Source of the DNA: Desulfobulbaceae bacterium
Lineage (GTDB): Bacteria > Desulfobacterota > Desulfobulbia > Desulfobulbales > SURF-16
NCBI GenBank assembly: GCA_020444175.1
Contig: JAHLLM010000004.1
Span: forward strand, 77,399 to 141,398
Direction of reading: 5' to 3'
Length of the DNA stretch: 64,000 nucleotides
Part shown: piece after piece, positions 17,082 through 27,204 of the stretch
Numbering within the stretch: position 1 is the stretch's first letter
Layout of the letters: every line of letters begins with the position of its first letter
Program-made: the position numbers and the translations under genes
The notes under the pieces: generated by a model
Database searches by the model: none
Seen by the model: the letters and a program-made list of their open reading frames with translations, nothing else
What the model was told of the DNA's origin: nothing

Positions 17082-19531
17082 CGCTTCACCTTGCTTGACT
17101 TTTCATGCTTCTTATTTTCAGTGGAAGTTAAGATTTTGTCCAGGGTTTGAAAAAGTTCATTGACATTCACCGGCTTGGTGAGATAGTTGGTAAAACCGGC
17201 TTTCATGCCCTTTTTAATATCAAAGGGAAGGGCATTGGCGCTCAAGGCCACAACGGGGATATGGTGTGTTTCCGGAAGGGTGTGCAGATGCGCCAGGGCA
17301 TCATAGCCACTCATATCCGGAAGGCTGATGTCCATTAAAATAATGTCAGGTTGTATTCGGCAGGCCATGTCAATACCCTCTTCGCCGTTTTCCGCCATCA
17401 CCAGTTTGAAATTCGGTCGTCGCGCCAGAATAAACAGCACCAGCTGTCGGTTTGCCGGGTTGTCTTCAATATAGAGGATAGTAAACTCTCCCTTGGGGAC
17501 TGGAGTTTCCTGTCCGCCATCTCCTGTTGATGCGCCGGCAATAATCTCCTGACATGACTTGGTCAGGGGGAGATGTACGGAAAAACAACTTCCTTTTTTC
17601 CATTCACTGGTCACCTCAATCCTGCCGTTCATCAATTCCACCAGGCGTTTGGTGATGGTCAGACCAATGCCTGTTCCCTGAATGGATGAGGTTTCGGCGC
17701 CAAGCCGGTCAAAGGGGGTAAAGACTTTTGCTATCTTATTCTGCGGGATTCCCGGCCCGTCATCAGTGACATTCACAAGTATCGAGGAGTCATCTGCCTG
17801 GCTGCTGTCAAGAGTTACTGTGCCGCCTGGCTTGTTATATTTAACGGCATTGGTCAACAGGTTGATCATCACCTGCTTAAGACGGGTGACGTCTGCCTTG
17901 ACAAAGTACTCTTTGTCCGGGTTCTGCAGGATTATTTCAACCTCCTGTTTTTGGGCCATGGGCGTCACATAGGTAATAACATCCTCTAATAATGTCTGGA
18001 GATTGACATCCTCCATTGACATTTCCAGAACTCCTGCTTCTATTTTGGCAAGATCAAAGATTTCACTGATGAGCTGCAGCAGGTGCTTGCCGGCGGACAG
18101 TATGAGGTTTATGCTATGCTGCTGCATGGGAAGCAGCGGGTTTCGGTCATCGCTTTCCAGGAGCTGGGCAAAGCCGAGTATGGTATTTAAGGGAGTGCGC
18201 AGCTCATGGCTCATGCTGGACAGGAAGAGCGATTTTGCCTCATTGGCCTGGTCTGCCGCCTCCTTTGCTTTGCGCAGTTCACTGATCATCTCCCTCTGGG
18301 CCGTGATGTCCTCTTTGACCCCCACAAAATGGGTAATTTCTCCCTGATCATTTTTGATGGGAGCGATGGCTGCTTTCTCCCAGAAAATTTCACCATCCTT
18401 TTTCTTATTGCAGAATTCTCCACACCATTGCCTGCCGCTCAAAATTGTTTCCCACATTTCCAGGTAATATTTGGGGGAATGTACTCCTGATTTTAATACG
18501 CGTGGATTCCGGCCAATGGCCTCGTCTAAGGTATATTGAGTCAGTTCCGTAAATTTCGGATTAACGTATTCGATAGTACCCTGAAGGTCGGTAATAACCA
18601 CTGAAGCCGGACTGTATTCCACTGCCTTGGAGAGGATTTTGAGTTTCTCTTCGGTGCGGTTGCGCTCATCAATCTCATCCTGCAGTTTCCTCGTTCTCTC
18701 CTTGACAAGATCCTCTAGTTGTTCCTGGTGATTTTTGAGTTCGGTTTCAATCTTTTTGAAGGCGGTAATGTCATGGACCGTGCCGGTCATCCGGATAGGC
18801 TGCCCTGTTTCATCATGCTCGACCTCTCCTCGCTCGCTTACGATGCGTTGGCTGCCGTCAGGAAGCACGATGCGGTGTTCGGTGTGGTACGGTGCACTGC
18901 CGTTCAGGGCCTTTTGGACTTCCTTTTGCACCTGTTCCCTATCTTCAGGATGGACTCTTTCCAGGAAGGCCTCATAGGATGCTGCAAACTGTTGCGGACT
19001 GAGCCCGAATATCCGGTAGATTTCGTCGGTCCAGAAAAGATGATTGGTTTTGAGCTCCCAGGACCAGCTGCCCACACGCCCAATATGCTGAGCTCGATTC
19101 AACATATCATGGTTTTTCTGTAATGCATCTCTGGATTGAAAATGCCTTGTGATGTCCCGACTCACACCGATGACGCCGAGGAGTTGCGCGTCCGGGCCGA
19201 AGTGTAGTGTTCTCACGGTGTCCAGTAATATTTTACCTCTGTCCGGATGTGTCACCCACTCTTCATTGTGATGCTGCTTGCCTGTGTCCAACACTCTCTT
19301 GTCGTGTTGCCTGAAAGAATCTGCCAGTTCATGGTCGAAAAAATCATAATCCGTGAAACCGGCGATATTATCCATGTCCCGTTCAATAAATCGGGCAAAG
19401 GCTCTATTGCAGCCGAGATAAACACCGTCACTGTCCTTATAGAAAATGAGATCAGGAAGAGAGTCAGCAAGACAGCCAGGCAGGGCATTGGTATGCTCGA
19501 CCGTGTCCTTTATTTTTTTTCTCTGTGTCAT
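17078..19531 (-). CDS. Hybrid sensor histidine kinase PAS-PAS-PAS-HisKA-HATPase-REC
   Basis: 817 aa, no membrane segment. PAS domains at about 20-130 (SLPDLIFYKDSDGVYLGCN), 150-260 (PAS_3 type, GSWSWELKTNHLFWTDE) and 300-420 (SPASVVITDLQGTIEYVNP) with a coiled coil between the second and third. H-box SMSHELRTPLNTILGFAQLL near 440, ATPase boxes NLLTNAVKYN and GTGIGLTITKRLVELM, REC at about 690-805 (ILMDISLPDMSGYDAL, YLTKPVN). Its stop overlaps the start of the REC-HD-GYP gene, so the two are probably translationally coupled and functionally paired. Confidence 0.9.
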   Translation of the reverse strand: MTQRKKIKDTVEHTNALPGCLADSLPDLIFYKDSDGVYLGCNRAFARFIERDMDNIAGFTDYDFFDHELADSFRQHDKRVLDTGKQHHNEEWVTHPDRGKILLDTVRTLHFGPDAQLLGVIGVSRDITRHFQSRDALQKNHDMLNRAQHIGRVGSWSWELKTNHLFWTDEIYRIFGLSPQQFAASYEAFLERVHPEDREQVQKEVQKALNGSAPYHTEHRIVLPDGSQRIVSERGEVEHDETGQPIRMTGTVHDITAFKKIETELKNHQEQLEDLVKERTRKLQDEIDERNRTEEKLKILSKAVEYSPASVVITDLQGTIEYVNPKFTELTQYTLDEAIGRNPRVLKSGVHSPKYYLEMWETILSGRQWCGEFCNKKKDGEIFWEKAAIAPIKNDQGEITHFVGVKEDITAQREMISELRKAKEAADQANEAKSLFLSSMSHELRTPLNTILGFAQLLESDDRNPLLPMQQHSINLILSAGKHLLQLISEIFDLAKIEAGVLEMSMEDVNLQTLLEDVITYVTPMAQKQEVEIILQNPDKEYFVKADVTRLKQVMINLLTNAVKYNKPGGTVTLDSSQADDSSILVNVTDDGPGIPQNKIAKVFTPFDRLGAETSSIQGTGIGLTITKRLVELMNGRIEVTSEWKKGSCFSVHLPLTKSCQEIIAGASTGDGGQETPVPKGEFTILYIEDNPANRQLVLFILARRPNFKLVMAENGEEGIDMACRIQPDIILMDISLPDMSGYDALAHLHTLPETHHIPVVALSANALPFDIKKGMKAGFTNYLTKPVNVNELFQTLDKILTSTENKKHEKSSKVKR

Positions 19532-19553
19532 TTTTTTACAATATGTTCATTTC

Positions 19554-22067
19554 CTATGAGTCGCCATTTTCAACGTTGCGATCCCAGGAAAAGTTATCCA
19601 GGTTGTCCTGTTCATAGGGCTGGGCTTTATCTGTAGTTTCATTTCGAACAATCCGCAGTAACGCTGTATGCACCTCATCCGGCTGGAAGGGCTTGGTGAT
19701 GTAATCATCCATGCCGGCTTCCAGGCATCTTTCTCTGTCTCCGGACATGGCATGGGCGGTCATGGCCAGGATGGGGATTCTCATGCCGTAATATTTTCCA
19801 TTGAGTTTTTGAACAACCTCCTTGTGCTCACGGGCGCTGACTTTTTTTTCCTGCTCGCAGCGGCGAATAATCCTGGTTGCCGAAATTCCATCTAGTTCCG
19901 GCATCTGCACGTCCATGAGAATAACATCAAAACTATCATCCGCAAGCCTTCTGAGGGCTTCAAGGCCGGATGAGGCAAGCTTTACGCTATGGCCCTGATT
20001 TTCCAGAACGATTTTGGCCAGGTCTTGATTAAATAAATTATCTTCCACCAGCAGGATGTGTAGAAAAGTGCTTTCCTGTGCCATAGTGGCTGAAGGTACT
20101 GTTGCCTTCAACCTGTCCATGGTAAGGTGGTCCGTTTGACGTAGACTAAGGGTGAAATAAAAAATGCTGCCTTTGCCCGGCTTGCTTACCAGCCATATAT
20201 CACCTCCCATTAGGAGCGTCAGTTTCTTGCAGATTGCCAGGCCAAGGCCAGTCCCGCCCAGCAGCCTCGTTACGCTGCTGTCCGCCTGCCTGAAACTTTC
20301 AAAAATGATCTCCTGCACAGTTTCAGGTATGCCCTGTCCGGTGTCTGCAACACTGAATTGCAGAAAGAGCTGCCCTTTTTTCTGGGACAGTTTCTCGATG
20401 TTGACATGAATATGGCCGGAATCGGTAAATTTGACGGCATTGGTGATTAAGTTCGTCAGTATCTGGCGCAATCGGTATTGATCACCAATCAGCCACGTTG
20501 ACAGGTTGTCAGGTAGGTTATAATTCAGGTCAAGTCCCTTGTCTGAGGCAATGACCCTTAACGGCAGGATGATTGATTCCATCAGATCCGGCAGGTTGAA
20601 GTCATGCTCTTCCAGGTCGAGTTGCCCAGCCTCGATCTTGGAAAAATCCAGGATGTCATTAATCAGGTGCAGCAGCAAATCGGAGTTCTTTTCCACTGCC
20701 GTTAAGTAATGGCGCTGATCAGAGGTAAGCTCCGTGCTGAGTGCCAGGCGGTTCATGCCCATGATTACATTAATGGGTGTGCGGATTTCATGGCTCATAT
20801 TTGCCAGAAATTCGCTTTTCAGACGAACGGTTTTTTCAGCAGTTTCCTTGGCTCTTGTTAACTCCGATTGAAGTTTGACCCTGCTTGAGATATCCCTGGC
20901 AATGCTGTTAACGAGCAGAAGCTTGCCGTCCTGGTCATAATGAAATGTACGGCTGCACCGTATGTGAATAACCTTGTCGTTGATCTGATTTACCAGTCGG
21001 TTTTCAAATGAGGCATGTTTGATTTTTTTATCAACTGTCTCCCGGAACCACACCTCGGTGGCTTGCCTGTCATCGGGGTGAACAAAATCCAAAAATGATA
21101 TGCCGATACACTGTTTCGGGCTATAGCCGAAAACATCTTTTGCAACGTGGTTGACAAAGATAAAGCGTCCCTCTGCATCGGTCTGGGTAATGAGATCACT
21201 GGTTCCTTCTACAAGGAGCCTGTACTTTTCTTCCGACTGGCGGAGTTTGTCCTCGATATTTTTTCTCGCGGTGATGTCCAGGGAGTATTCAATAATCTGG
21301 GCAACATTGCCATCCTGGTCGAAAAGGGGGTAGCCATGCACTTCGATGAAGCGTTCGTTTCCCTCTTCATCGAAGTGAATATGTTCAACTGAAAATGGTT
21401 TTTTGGTTTTAAGAATCTCCACAACAGGACACGGATGCTCTTTGTCGTTGCAGGGGATGTCGCTTTTATGGGTCAGTGAATGACAGGTCTGACCTAGGGC
21501 GTCGTCTGTAGCATAACCACTGGCCGTATTGGCTACCTTGATTGTGAAATCATTGACATCTATGACGTAAAAGGGGTGGGTGAGAGCATTGATGGCACTG
21601 GTGATAAACTCTTTCTGCCGGGTAATGTCCCGTTCAATCGCCTTTCTTTTTTCAACCTCGGATGTAAGTCTTTTGACAAGATCGCGTTCACGGAGACATC
21701 GTTTCAGTTTAGCCAGCAGTTCATTTCTTTTAAACGGTTTGGGCAGGTAATCAATGGCACCGAGATCAATGGCATCCGTAAAATGGAATTCATCGCTGTA
21801 ACCGGTCATGACAATAACATTGGTATCCGGGAAGTCCCGGCGGATATGCTCAAAGAGCTGCATGCCGCCCATGCGCGGCATCTTGATGTCGGTGAGAACT
21901 ATGGCAATGTTGTCGTTGGCAAGTATCTCAAGTGCCTCAATTCCATCCCGAGCCATAAGGGGGGCCTGTCCGAGTTCGGTAATGATTTCCGAGATCAAAT
22001 CCAGAATGTGCTGTTCGTCTTCAACAATCAGTATCTTGTGAGGTTTCTTTTTCATCATGCTTTTCAC
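19554..22067 (-). CDS. REC-PAS-PAS-histidine kinase-REC hybrid protein
   Basis: 837 aa. An N-terminal REC (about 10-130, acceptor in VLTDIKMPRMGG) precedes two PAS domains (about 165-275 and 285-400), HisKA ([20 protein letters not shown]), HATPase and a second REC ([24 protein letters not shown]). The first PAS carries a cysteine-bearing insert (QTCHSLTHKSDIPC, then HPCPVV), a possible metal or redox site. With a receiver at each end it can receive phosphate from another kinase and pass it on. The start is a GTG overlapping the cheR stop (GTGA); ATG 22058 is the alternative. Its core is paralogous to the kinase at 12942-15788. Confidence 0.88.
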   Translation of the reverse strand: MKSMMKKKPHKILIVEDEQHILDLISEIITELGQAPLMARDGIEALEILANDNIAIVLTDIKMPRMGGMQLFEHIRRDFPDTNVIVMTGYSDEFHFTDAIDLGAIDYLPKPFKRNELLAKLKRCLRERDLVKRLTSEVEKRKAIERDITRQKEFITSAINALTHPFYVIDVNDFTIKVANTASGYATDDALGQTCHSLTHKSDIPCNDKEHPCPVVEILKTKKPFSVEHIHFDEEGNERFIEVHGYPLFDQDGNVAQIIEYSLDITARKNIEDKLRQSEEKYRLLVEGTSDLITQTDAEGRFIFVNHVAKDVFGYSPKQCIGISFLDFVHPDDRQATEVWFRETVDKKIKHASFENRLVNQINDKVIHIRCSRTFHYDQDGKLLLVNSIARDISSRVKLQSELTRAKETAEKTVRLKSEFLANMSHEIRTPINVIMGMNRLALSTELTSDQRHYLTAVEKNSDLLLHLINDILDFSKIEAGQLDLEEHDFNLPDLMESIILPLRVIASDKGLDLNYNLPDNLSTWLIGDQYRLRQILTNLITNAVKFTDSGHIHVNIEKLSQKKGQLFLQFSVADTGQGIPETVQEIIFESFRQADSSVTRLLGGTGLGLAICKKLTLLMGGDIWLVSKPGKGSIFYFTLSLRQTDHLTMDRLKATVPSATMAQESTFLHILLVEDNLFNQDLAKIVLENQGHSVKLASSGLEALRRLADDSFDVILMDVQMPELDGISATRIIRRCEQEKKVSAREHKEVVQKLNGKYYGMRIPILAMTAHAMSGDRERCLEAGMDDYITKPFQPDEVHTALLRIVRNETTDKAQPYEQDNLDNFSWDRNVENGDS

Positions 22068-23344
22068 GTATCTTTTTCTTTTTTCTTCTTTCTTGCGGCA
22101 AGAGTAGCCAGTAATGATCCCCTGGATTTTTTGCCGGTAGATGTCCCGTCAGTAGTCTGTTTATCAATGAGTCTATTTTTTTCCGTTCTTTTTGTTTCCT
22201 GCAAGGCGCTGAGCAAAGATTTTTTGGGAGGTTTTTCCTGTTTTGCTGTCAGTGTCTTGCCGGCCTGAGTCTCACGTTCAACTTGAGGAGTTGTGGGCGC
22301 AGAGGGGAAAGTCGAAGCTTTTGACGATGACTGCGATGGGGTGGAGGCTGGTTTCGATTTCGGTATTGCCTCTTTGATCTGAACGGGTTGGTTCCGCACG
22401 ATGACCGGTTTCGTGCCTGGGGTCACTTTGTGTACAATCGGTGATGCCGGACGTGGGAGAGTTTTTTGTTCTGCCGAACTGGGAGTGTTGTGCGTATCCG
22501 CGTTCCAGCCTTTTTTTTGATAATAAATGCCCCTCAGATAGTTGTTGCTCTCAAAGGGCAGATTCATGCCGCTCAGGCTTTCGGAGCCACCCAGCAGCAG
22601 AGCACCGTCATCCTCCAGGACATGGGCGAATTTTTGAAACAGTTTGCTGCGATCTGAGGGCGAAAAATAGATGGCCACATTCCTGCAGAAAATAATGTCA
22701 AATTTGCCAACTTCCGGAAAGGGTTTCAGCAGGTTGATTTTGTCAAACTGTGTCATGGCGCGAATTTCATCCTTAATACGCCACTCGCTGCCCACCTGAT
22801 TGAAATATTTATGCAGATAATGTTTGGACAGGCCGCGATTTACTTCAAATTTACTGTACTTGCCATAACTAGCCTGGGCTATGACTGTGTCCGAAATATC
22901 TGAACCGAGAATGGTAATGTTATAGGATCTCAGGTCCGGGAGCATCTCCTTCAGGGTCATGGCAATACTGTACACTTCCTGTCCGGAAGAGCAGGCGGCG
23001 CTCCATATTCGCAGAGGGAGGGGAGAAGGCTTGTATTGCTGCCTGCGTCGATCAATCAGCTCCGGCAGAATTTTATTGCGCAAGAGCTCAAATGGAGTGC
23101 TGTCACGGAAAAAGAATGTTTCATTGGTGGAAATGGCATCAATAATTTTATATTTCAGCCTGCCGGATGAATCGGACCTGGTCTTGTAAAACAAGTCACT
23201 GAAGGTTTTGCATCCGGTCTCACTCAGCAAAGGGCGTAATCTGCTTTCAATAAGGTAGCCCTTGCTATGGTCAAGCACGATTCCGGATATCCCATGAATA
23301 TATTCTCCAAGAACCTTGATTTCCTCGACTGTTATTTTTTGCAT
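22064..23344 (-). CDS. cheR: Chemoreceptor glutamate methyltransferase CheR with disordered tail
   Basis: 426 aa from ATG 23344 (AGGA 7 nt upstream); an in-frame TTG at 23380 overlaps cheB but is less likely. The N-terminal ~275 residues are a full SAM-dependent MCP methyltransferase: helical CheR-N domain, then WSAACSSGQEVYSIAM (SAM loop), LGSDISDTVI, FDIIFCRNVAIYF and GGSESLSG. The remaining ~150 residues are low-complexity, rich in Pro, Ser, Thr and Lys, ending in a basic KKKKEKDT tail, with no TPR. CheR methylates receptor glutamates with CheB as counterpart; the gene lies between cheB and a hybrid kinase. Confidence 0.93.
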   Translation of the reverse strand: MQKITVEEIKVLGEYIHGISGIVLDHSKGYLIESRLRPLLSETGCKTFSDLFYKTRSDSSGRLKYKIIDAISTNETFFFRDSTPFELLRNKILPELIDRRRQQYKPSPLPLRIWSAACSSGQEVYSIAMTLKEMLPDLRSYNITILGSDISDTVIAQASYGKYSKFEVNRGLSKHYLHKYFNQVGSEWRIKDEIRAMTQFDKINLLKPFPEVGKFDIIFCRNVAIYFSPSDRSKLFQKFAHVLEDDGALLLGGSESLSGMNLPFESNNYLRGIYYQKKGWNADTHNTPSSAEQKTLPRPASPIVHKVTPGTKPVIVRNQPVQIKEAIPKSKPASTPSQSSSKASTFPSAPTTPQVERETQAGKTLTAKQEKPPKKSLLSALQETKRTEKNRLIDKQTTDGTSTGKKSRGSLLATLAARKKKKEKDT

Positions 23345-23376
23345 GTCATTTCCTGTTTTCAAACGAGGCTTATGGA

Positions 23377-24471
23377 TCAAAGAGTTTTCATTATTTCATG
23401 GGCAATTCTGTCCAAGGGAGCAATCACATCGGCCAAGTTGGCGTCAACCACTGCCTTGGGCATGCCGTAAACCACGCAGCTCTCTTCGTGCTGGGCAATG
23501 GCGAAAGTGCCGCTTGCCTTGGCCACCGTCAGACCTAACTTGCCGTCAACTCCCATGCCGGTCATGACCACACAGGTCGATTCCGCTCCATATTCCCGGG
23601 CAATGGAGCGAAAAAGATAATCAACAGAAGGGCGACAGTTATTTTCCGGCGGATCATTGGTGATGCGAATTATTTTGGCAAGTCCGGCCCCGGAGGCAAC
23701 TTTCATCTGTTTGCCGCCCGGAGCAATATAGACAGTATTGCTTCTGACCTGTTCGCCGTTTTCAGCCTCTTTAACAGTCAGGGCGCTTTTGCTGTCCAGG
23801 TTGCCGGCCAGCGATGCCGTAAACATTTCCGGCATATGTTGTGCCACAAAGATAGGTACCCCGATATCTCCTTTTAACTGGGGGACCATTGCAGCCAGGG
23901 CCTTGGGGCCACCAGTAGAGATGCCGATGGCGATGGCCTTTGATTTTTCAGTGCGTTGTCTGGTTCTGCCGGCAGTTTTGACAGCCGCAGCCACCTTTTT
24001 TATTTTCTGACTGAGAGGTGCTCCCTTCTTTGCAGCACCGGGTTTTGCATATCTTTTTCTTAATTCCAGGCTGCGGCCATAGGCCTTAAAGGCAAGACGC
24101 AGCTGTCTGGCAAGGTTCTTCCTGTTTTCCTCCGGAGATTTTTCATCCGGCTTGGCTATGAAGTCAAAGGCCCCCAGCTCAAGGGCCTGCAGGGTAATCA
24201 CACTGTCATGCCTGGTTTTTGAACTTAAGATCAGGCAGTCCGTGGCAAGATCCTGTCGCTGGATTGCCTCAAGTACCTGCAGACCGCTCATCTCGGGCAT
24301 TTCAATGTCCAGGGTCAAAAGGTCCGGTTTTAAATGTTTGATCCGTGACAGGGCAATCTTGCCGTTGTTGGCCGTGCCGATAACCTCAACATCCGCAAAG
24401 GTCTCAAGAATATCGCTGATGATCTTCCGGTAGAATATTGTGTCATCAACGACCAGGACTTTTATTTTCAT
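23377..24471 (-). CDS. cheB: Chemotaxis response regulator protein-glutamate methylesterase CheB
   Basis: 364 aa. REC at 1-120 (DD at 9-10, acceptor in LLTLDIEMPEMSG, Lys in FIAKPDE), a basic linker of about 45 residues, then the CheB catalytic domain with Ser in GISTGGPKALAAM, His in FVAQHMPEMF and Asp in TGMGVDG. It demethylates or deamidates receptor glutamates, activated by CheA-dependent phosphorylation of the REC domain. It sits 3 nt after cheW and about 30 nt before the ATG of cheR. All catalytic positions look intact. Confidence 0.95.
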   Translation of the reverse strand: MKIKVLVVDDTIFYRKIISDILETFADVEVIGTANNGKIALSRIKHLKPDLLTLDIEMPEMSGLQVLEAIQRQDLATDCLILSSKTRHDSVITLQALELGAFDFIAKPDEKSPEENRKNLARQLRLAFKAYGRSLELRKRYAKPGAAKKGAPLSQKIKKVAAAVKTAGRTRQRTEKSKAIAIGISTGGPKALAAMVPQLKGDIGVPIFVAQHMPEMFTASLAGNLDSKSALTVKEAENGEQVRSNTVYIAPGGKQMKVASGAGLAKIIRITNDPPENNCRPSVDYLFRSIAREYGAESTCVVMTGMGVDGKLGLTVAKASGTFAIAQHEESCVVYGMPKAVVDANLADVIAPLDRIAHEIMKTL

Positions 24472-24474
24472 ATA

Positions 24475-24951
24475 TTACTTGTCGTTACCATGGTCTTCGG
24501 TCAGAACCGCCTCAACATCAAGGAGGGCCAGGATTTCATTTTTCGCGGTATGCACCACTCCCTTGAAGAACTTGCCTTGGGCTCCTTCGATATTGGACGG
24601 AGCATCGGCAATATCCTTTGTCGAAATGGTCAGCACTTCCGTGACCCTGTCAACCAGCAGGCCGATATGTTCATTCTGCGAGTTAACAATTATAACCCGG
24701 CTGTCTTCGCTGATAACAGACGGCTCAAAACCAATCTTCCTGCTCTGGTCAACGACTGTGACGATCTGTCCCCGTAGATTCATAATGCCGATAACATAGT
24801 CCTGGGACAGCGGTACCTTGGTTATCTGCAGGTCTTCGTTGATTTCCTGAACTATATTGATATCAAGACCGCAGAAGGTGTCCTGAAGATAAAAGCAGGA
24901 AAGCTGGATGAAATCACTACCCCTGTCGGGGTGCTGCTTGTCGGTTTCCAC
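24475..24951 (-). CDS. cheW: Chemotaxis coupling protein CheW
   Basis: 158 aa, single CheW domain (QLSCFYLQDTFCGLDINIVQEI, MNLRGQIVTVVD, GLLVDRVTEVL). It links MCPs to CheA. The start is GTG 24951 with AGGA upstream on the minus strand; no ATG fits better. It lies 3 nt before cheB and 141 nt after the MCP gene, the gap holding a long inverted repeat. It comes in addition to two CheW domains within the CheA protein. Confidence 0.93.
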   Translation of the reverse strand: METDKQHPDRGSDFIQLSCFYLQDTFCGLDINIVQEINEDLQITKVPLSQDYVIGIMNLRGQIVTVVDQSRKIGFEPSVISEDSRVIIVNSQNEHIGLLVDRVTEVLTISTKDIADAPSNIEGAQGKFFKGVVHTAKNEILALLDVEAVLTEDHGNDK

Positions 24952-24994
24952 GATGATTTTCCTTTTTGAATAATAATCGTATCGTAACGTTTGG

Positions 24995-25072
24995 GGTGAG
25001 GTGTAAGGCGCAAGGGGGGAAGCCGTTGGGAAGGGGTAACCGCTCCACTGGTCTCACGCCTTACACCTCACC
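24995..25072. repeat. 16-bp perfect inverted repeat between MCP and cheW genes
   Basis: GGTGAGGTGTAAGGCG (24995-25010) and CGCCTTACACCTCACC (25057-25072) pair perfectly around 46 nt. In RNA this makes a strong stem in the operon transcript; it may act as an mRNA stabiliser or processing site that sets the MCP to CheW ratio. Confidence 0.7.
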
Positions 25073-25091
25073 TTTCACGCTTTTCTTTGCA

Positions 25092-27128
25092 TTAAAGACT
25101 GAACTGGCCCACCAGGCCTTTCAACTGCTCGGAGAGCTTGCTCAAATCAGCCGCGCTTTGCTGAACCTGGGCGCTGGAGTTGCTCATTTCGTTGGCAGCC
25201 TCATTGACCTCGGTGATTTCCTTGGCAACCTGGCCTGCAGCCTCGGAACTCTGGTTGACGTTTTCATTGATCTCTTGCAGTCCCAGAGAAGCCTGGCCGA
25301 CATTTTCAGAGATCTCCTTGGTGGCGGCATTTTGCTGTTCCACGGCGGCGGCAATGGCGGAAACAACTTCATCCACCAGGTTGATGGCCTTGCCCACCTC
25401 TTCAATTTCGCTCACTGTTGAGCCGGTTGACTTCTGGATGCCCTGCAGTTTTTTTGCAATATCACCGGTGGCGTCGGCGGTCTGCTGGGCAAGTTCCTTG
25501 ATTTCATTGGCCACAACGGCAAATCCTTTACCTGCCTCACCGGCCCGGGCCGCCTCAATGGTGGCATTCAAGGCCAGCAGGTTGGTCTTATCGGAGATTG
25601 CCTTAATGGTTTCCGAAACAACGCCTATTTCCTCAGCCGCCTCGCCAAGCTCGTTGACCTGGGTTGAGGCCTGTCCTGTGCGTTTTACCGCATTGTTGGC
25701 GCTTTCCTTGGCCTTTGAGGCGTTTTCCGCGATCTCGGCAATACTGGAACTCATTTGCTCTGCGCCGGAAGCCACGGTGCTGACATTGGTGGCGGCCTCT
25801 TCCATGGAGGCGGCTACGGAGGTCATGTTTGAATTCATTTCCTCGGCCGCCGAGGCCACGGTATTGGATTTTATAACCGTGGTTTCCGAGCCCGCGGCCA
25901 TCTGGTCGGCAATTGAAGCCATTTCGGTGGACGAGGAGCTGAGGGTACCCACCCCTCCGTCGATATCGCGGATCATGGAGGTCAGATTGTCGGCCATGGC
26001 ATCCATGGCCGCCGCCATCTCGCCGATTTCATCGTTATTTGCCATTTTCAGGCGGTTGCTGATATTGCCGGCGCTCATTTTTTTGAGCATGGCAACCGTC
26101 TTGCCAATGGGAATGGTGATGGAGCGGGTAATAAAAAAGGCAATAACAACGCCGAGGGCAAGGGCAAGGGCAAGGCCCCAGATCATTATTTTTGAGGCAC
26201 TGCCCAGACTTGAAACTGCCTCTTTTGCTATTCTGTCAGTGTTGTCAAGACCGGCTCGAATGGTAATGCGGGTGGCTGCTGTAACCGCTGCCCCGGTCTC
26301 ATCCTGCTCTTTTTTCAAGCCGTCAAACATCTTCCAGTTTTTGATCAGAGCCTGCAGATGGGATTTATAATTGCCTGCCGCTTCCCTGATCTCTTTAATC
26401 TTTTCTTTGTCACTCTCCTTCGAGGTTATAGGGATAAGATCATTTAATTTTGACTCGATCTGAGGAAAATATTTGAGTCCCTCCTCAAGCTGGGTGACAT
26501 CGCGCTCTGCTTGAGCCTTCCAGTTGGCCAGCTGCACAATGTTGTTCAGATCGATAATGTCGTTTGCCGTGGTAATCTTGTAAACCCGCCGCTTTATCTT
26601 TTCGCTGGAGGCTCCGGCATCGGCATCTCTTTTTATTTTCTCGTTTTGGCCGTTTAAATAGGCATAGACGTTTTCCATATATATTTTGGCGGCTTCTGAT
26701 TGTTTTTCCCGGACTTCATCCCTGGCCGTATCAGCGGCCTCCATGTCATCCACAAGTTTTGCATATTTGCTAACAAGCTTGTCAGCCTCTTTCACCTGGC
26801 TTTTCAACTTGACCAGATGCTCGGATTGCGCGGCAAGCTCTTCTGCCTCGCCAAGGGATTTTTTTACTTCCTCCATGTCCTTGCGGGCGGTAGCGAGATA
26901 GGACAGGTCTTCGGTCAAGGCAAAACCGCGCATGGCCAACATGGTGCGGCGGGCATAGCGGTCAAGGTTATAGGCAATATCAACCTCCGGCGCGTACTCG
27001 TGGGCCAGCATCGTGGAAAGAGTTGACACCCCGCCCATCTGGGTTACGGCAATGCCGCCCAGGATACAGGCAATGACTATCAGGCTGCCAAAACCCAGTC
27101 CTATCTTTACGCCAAGCTTCATTTTCAT
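25092..27128 (-). CDS. Methyl-accepting chemotaxis protein (transmembrane, HAMP)
   Basis: 678 aa. TM1 about 7-29, a helical periplasmic sensor region (about 30-305), TM2 about 306-333 ([20 protein letters not shown]), HAMP about 335-390, and an MA signalling domain to the end. The hairpin tip [20 protein letters not shown] binds CheA/CheW. The long all-helical periplasmic domain suggests a helical-bundle ligand-binding type; the ligand cannot be read. SD AAGGAG precedes ATG 27128. It lies between cheA and cheW and is the only receptor in the operon. Confidence 0.93.
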   Translation of the reverse strand: MKMKLGVKIGLGFGSLIVIACILGGIAVTQMGGVSTLSTMLAHEYAPEVDIAYNLDRYARRTMLAMRGFALTEDLSYLATARKDMEEVKKSLGEAEELAAQSEHLVKLKSQVKEADKLVSKYAKLVDDMEAADTARDEVREKQSEAAKIYMENVYAYLNGQNEKIKRDADAGASSEKIKRRVYKITTANDIIDLNNIVQLANWKAQAERDVTQLEEGLKYFPQIESKLNDLIPITSKESDKEKIKEIREAAGNYKSHLQALIKNWKMFDGLKKEQDETGAAVTAATRITIRAGLDNTDRIAKEAVSSLGSASKIMIWGLALALALGVVIAFFITRSITIPIGKTVAMLKKMSAGNISNRLKMANNDEIGEMAAAMDAMADNLTSMIRDIDGGVGTLSSSSTEMASIADQMAAGSETTVIKSNTVASAAEEMNSNMTSVAASMEEAATNVSTVASGAEQMSSSIAEIAENASKAKESANNAVKRTGQASTQVNELGEAAEEIGVVSETIKAISDKTNLLALNATIEAARAGEAGKGFAVVANEIKELAQQTADATGDIAKKLQGIQKSTGSTVSEIEEVGKAINLVDEVVSAIAAAVEQQNAATKEISENVGQASLGLQEINENVNQSSEAAGQVAKEITEVNEAANEMSNSSAQVQQSAADLSKLSEQLKGLVGQFSL

Positions 27129-27204
27129 GTTTATCTCCTTGTTATTGTTAAGTGAATTTTTTTATTTTGTGTTGAAGCGGTATTTGCAAAAAATTCAACT
27201 GCTC

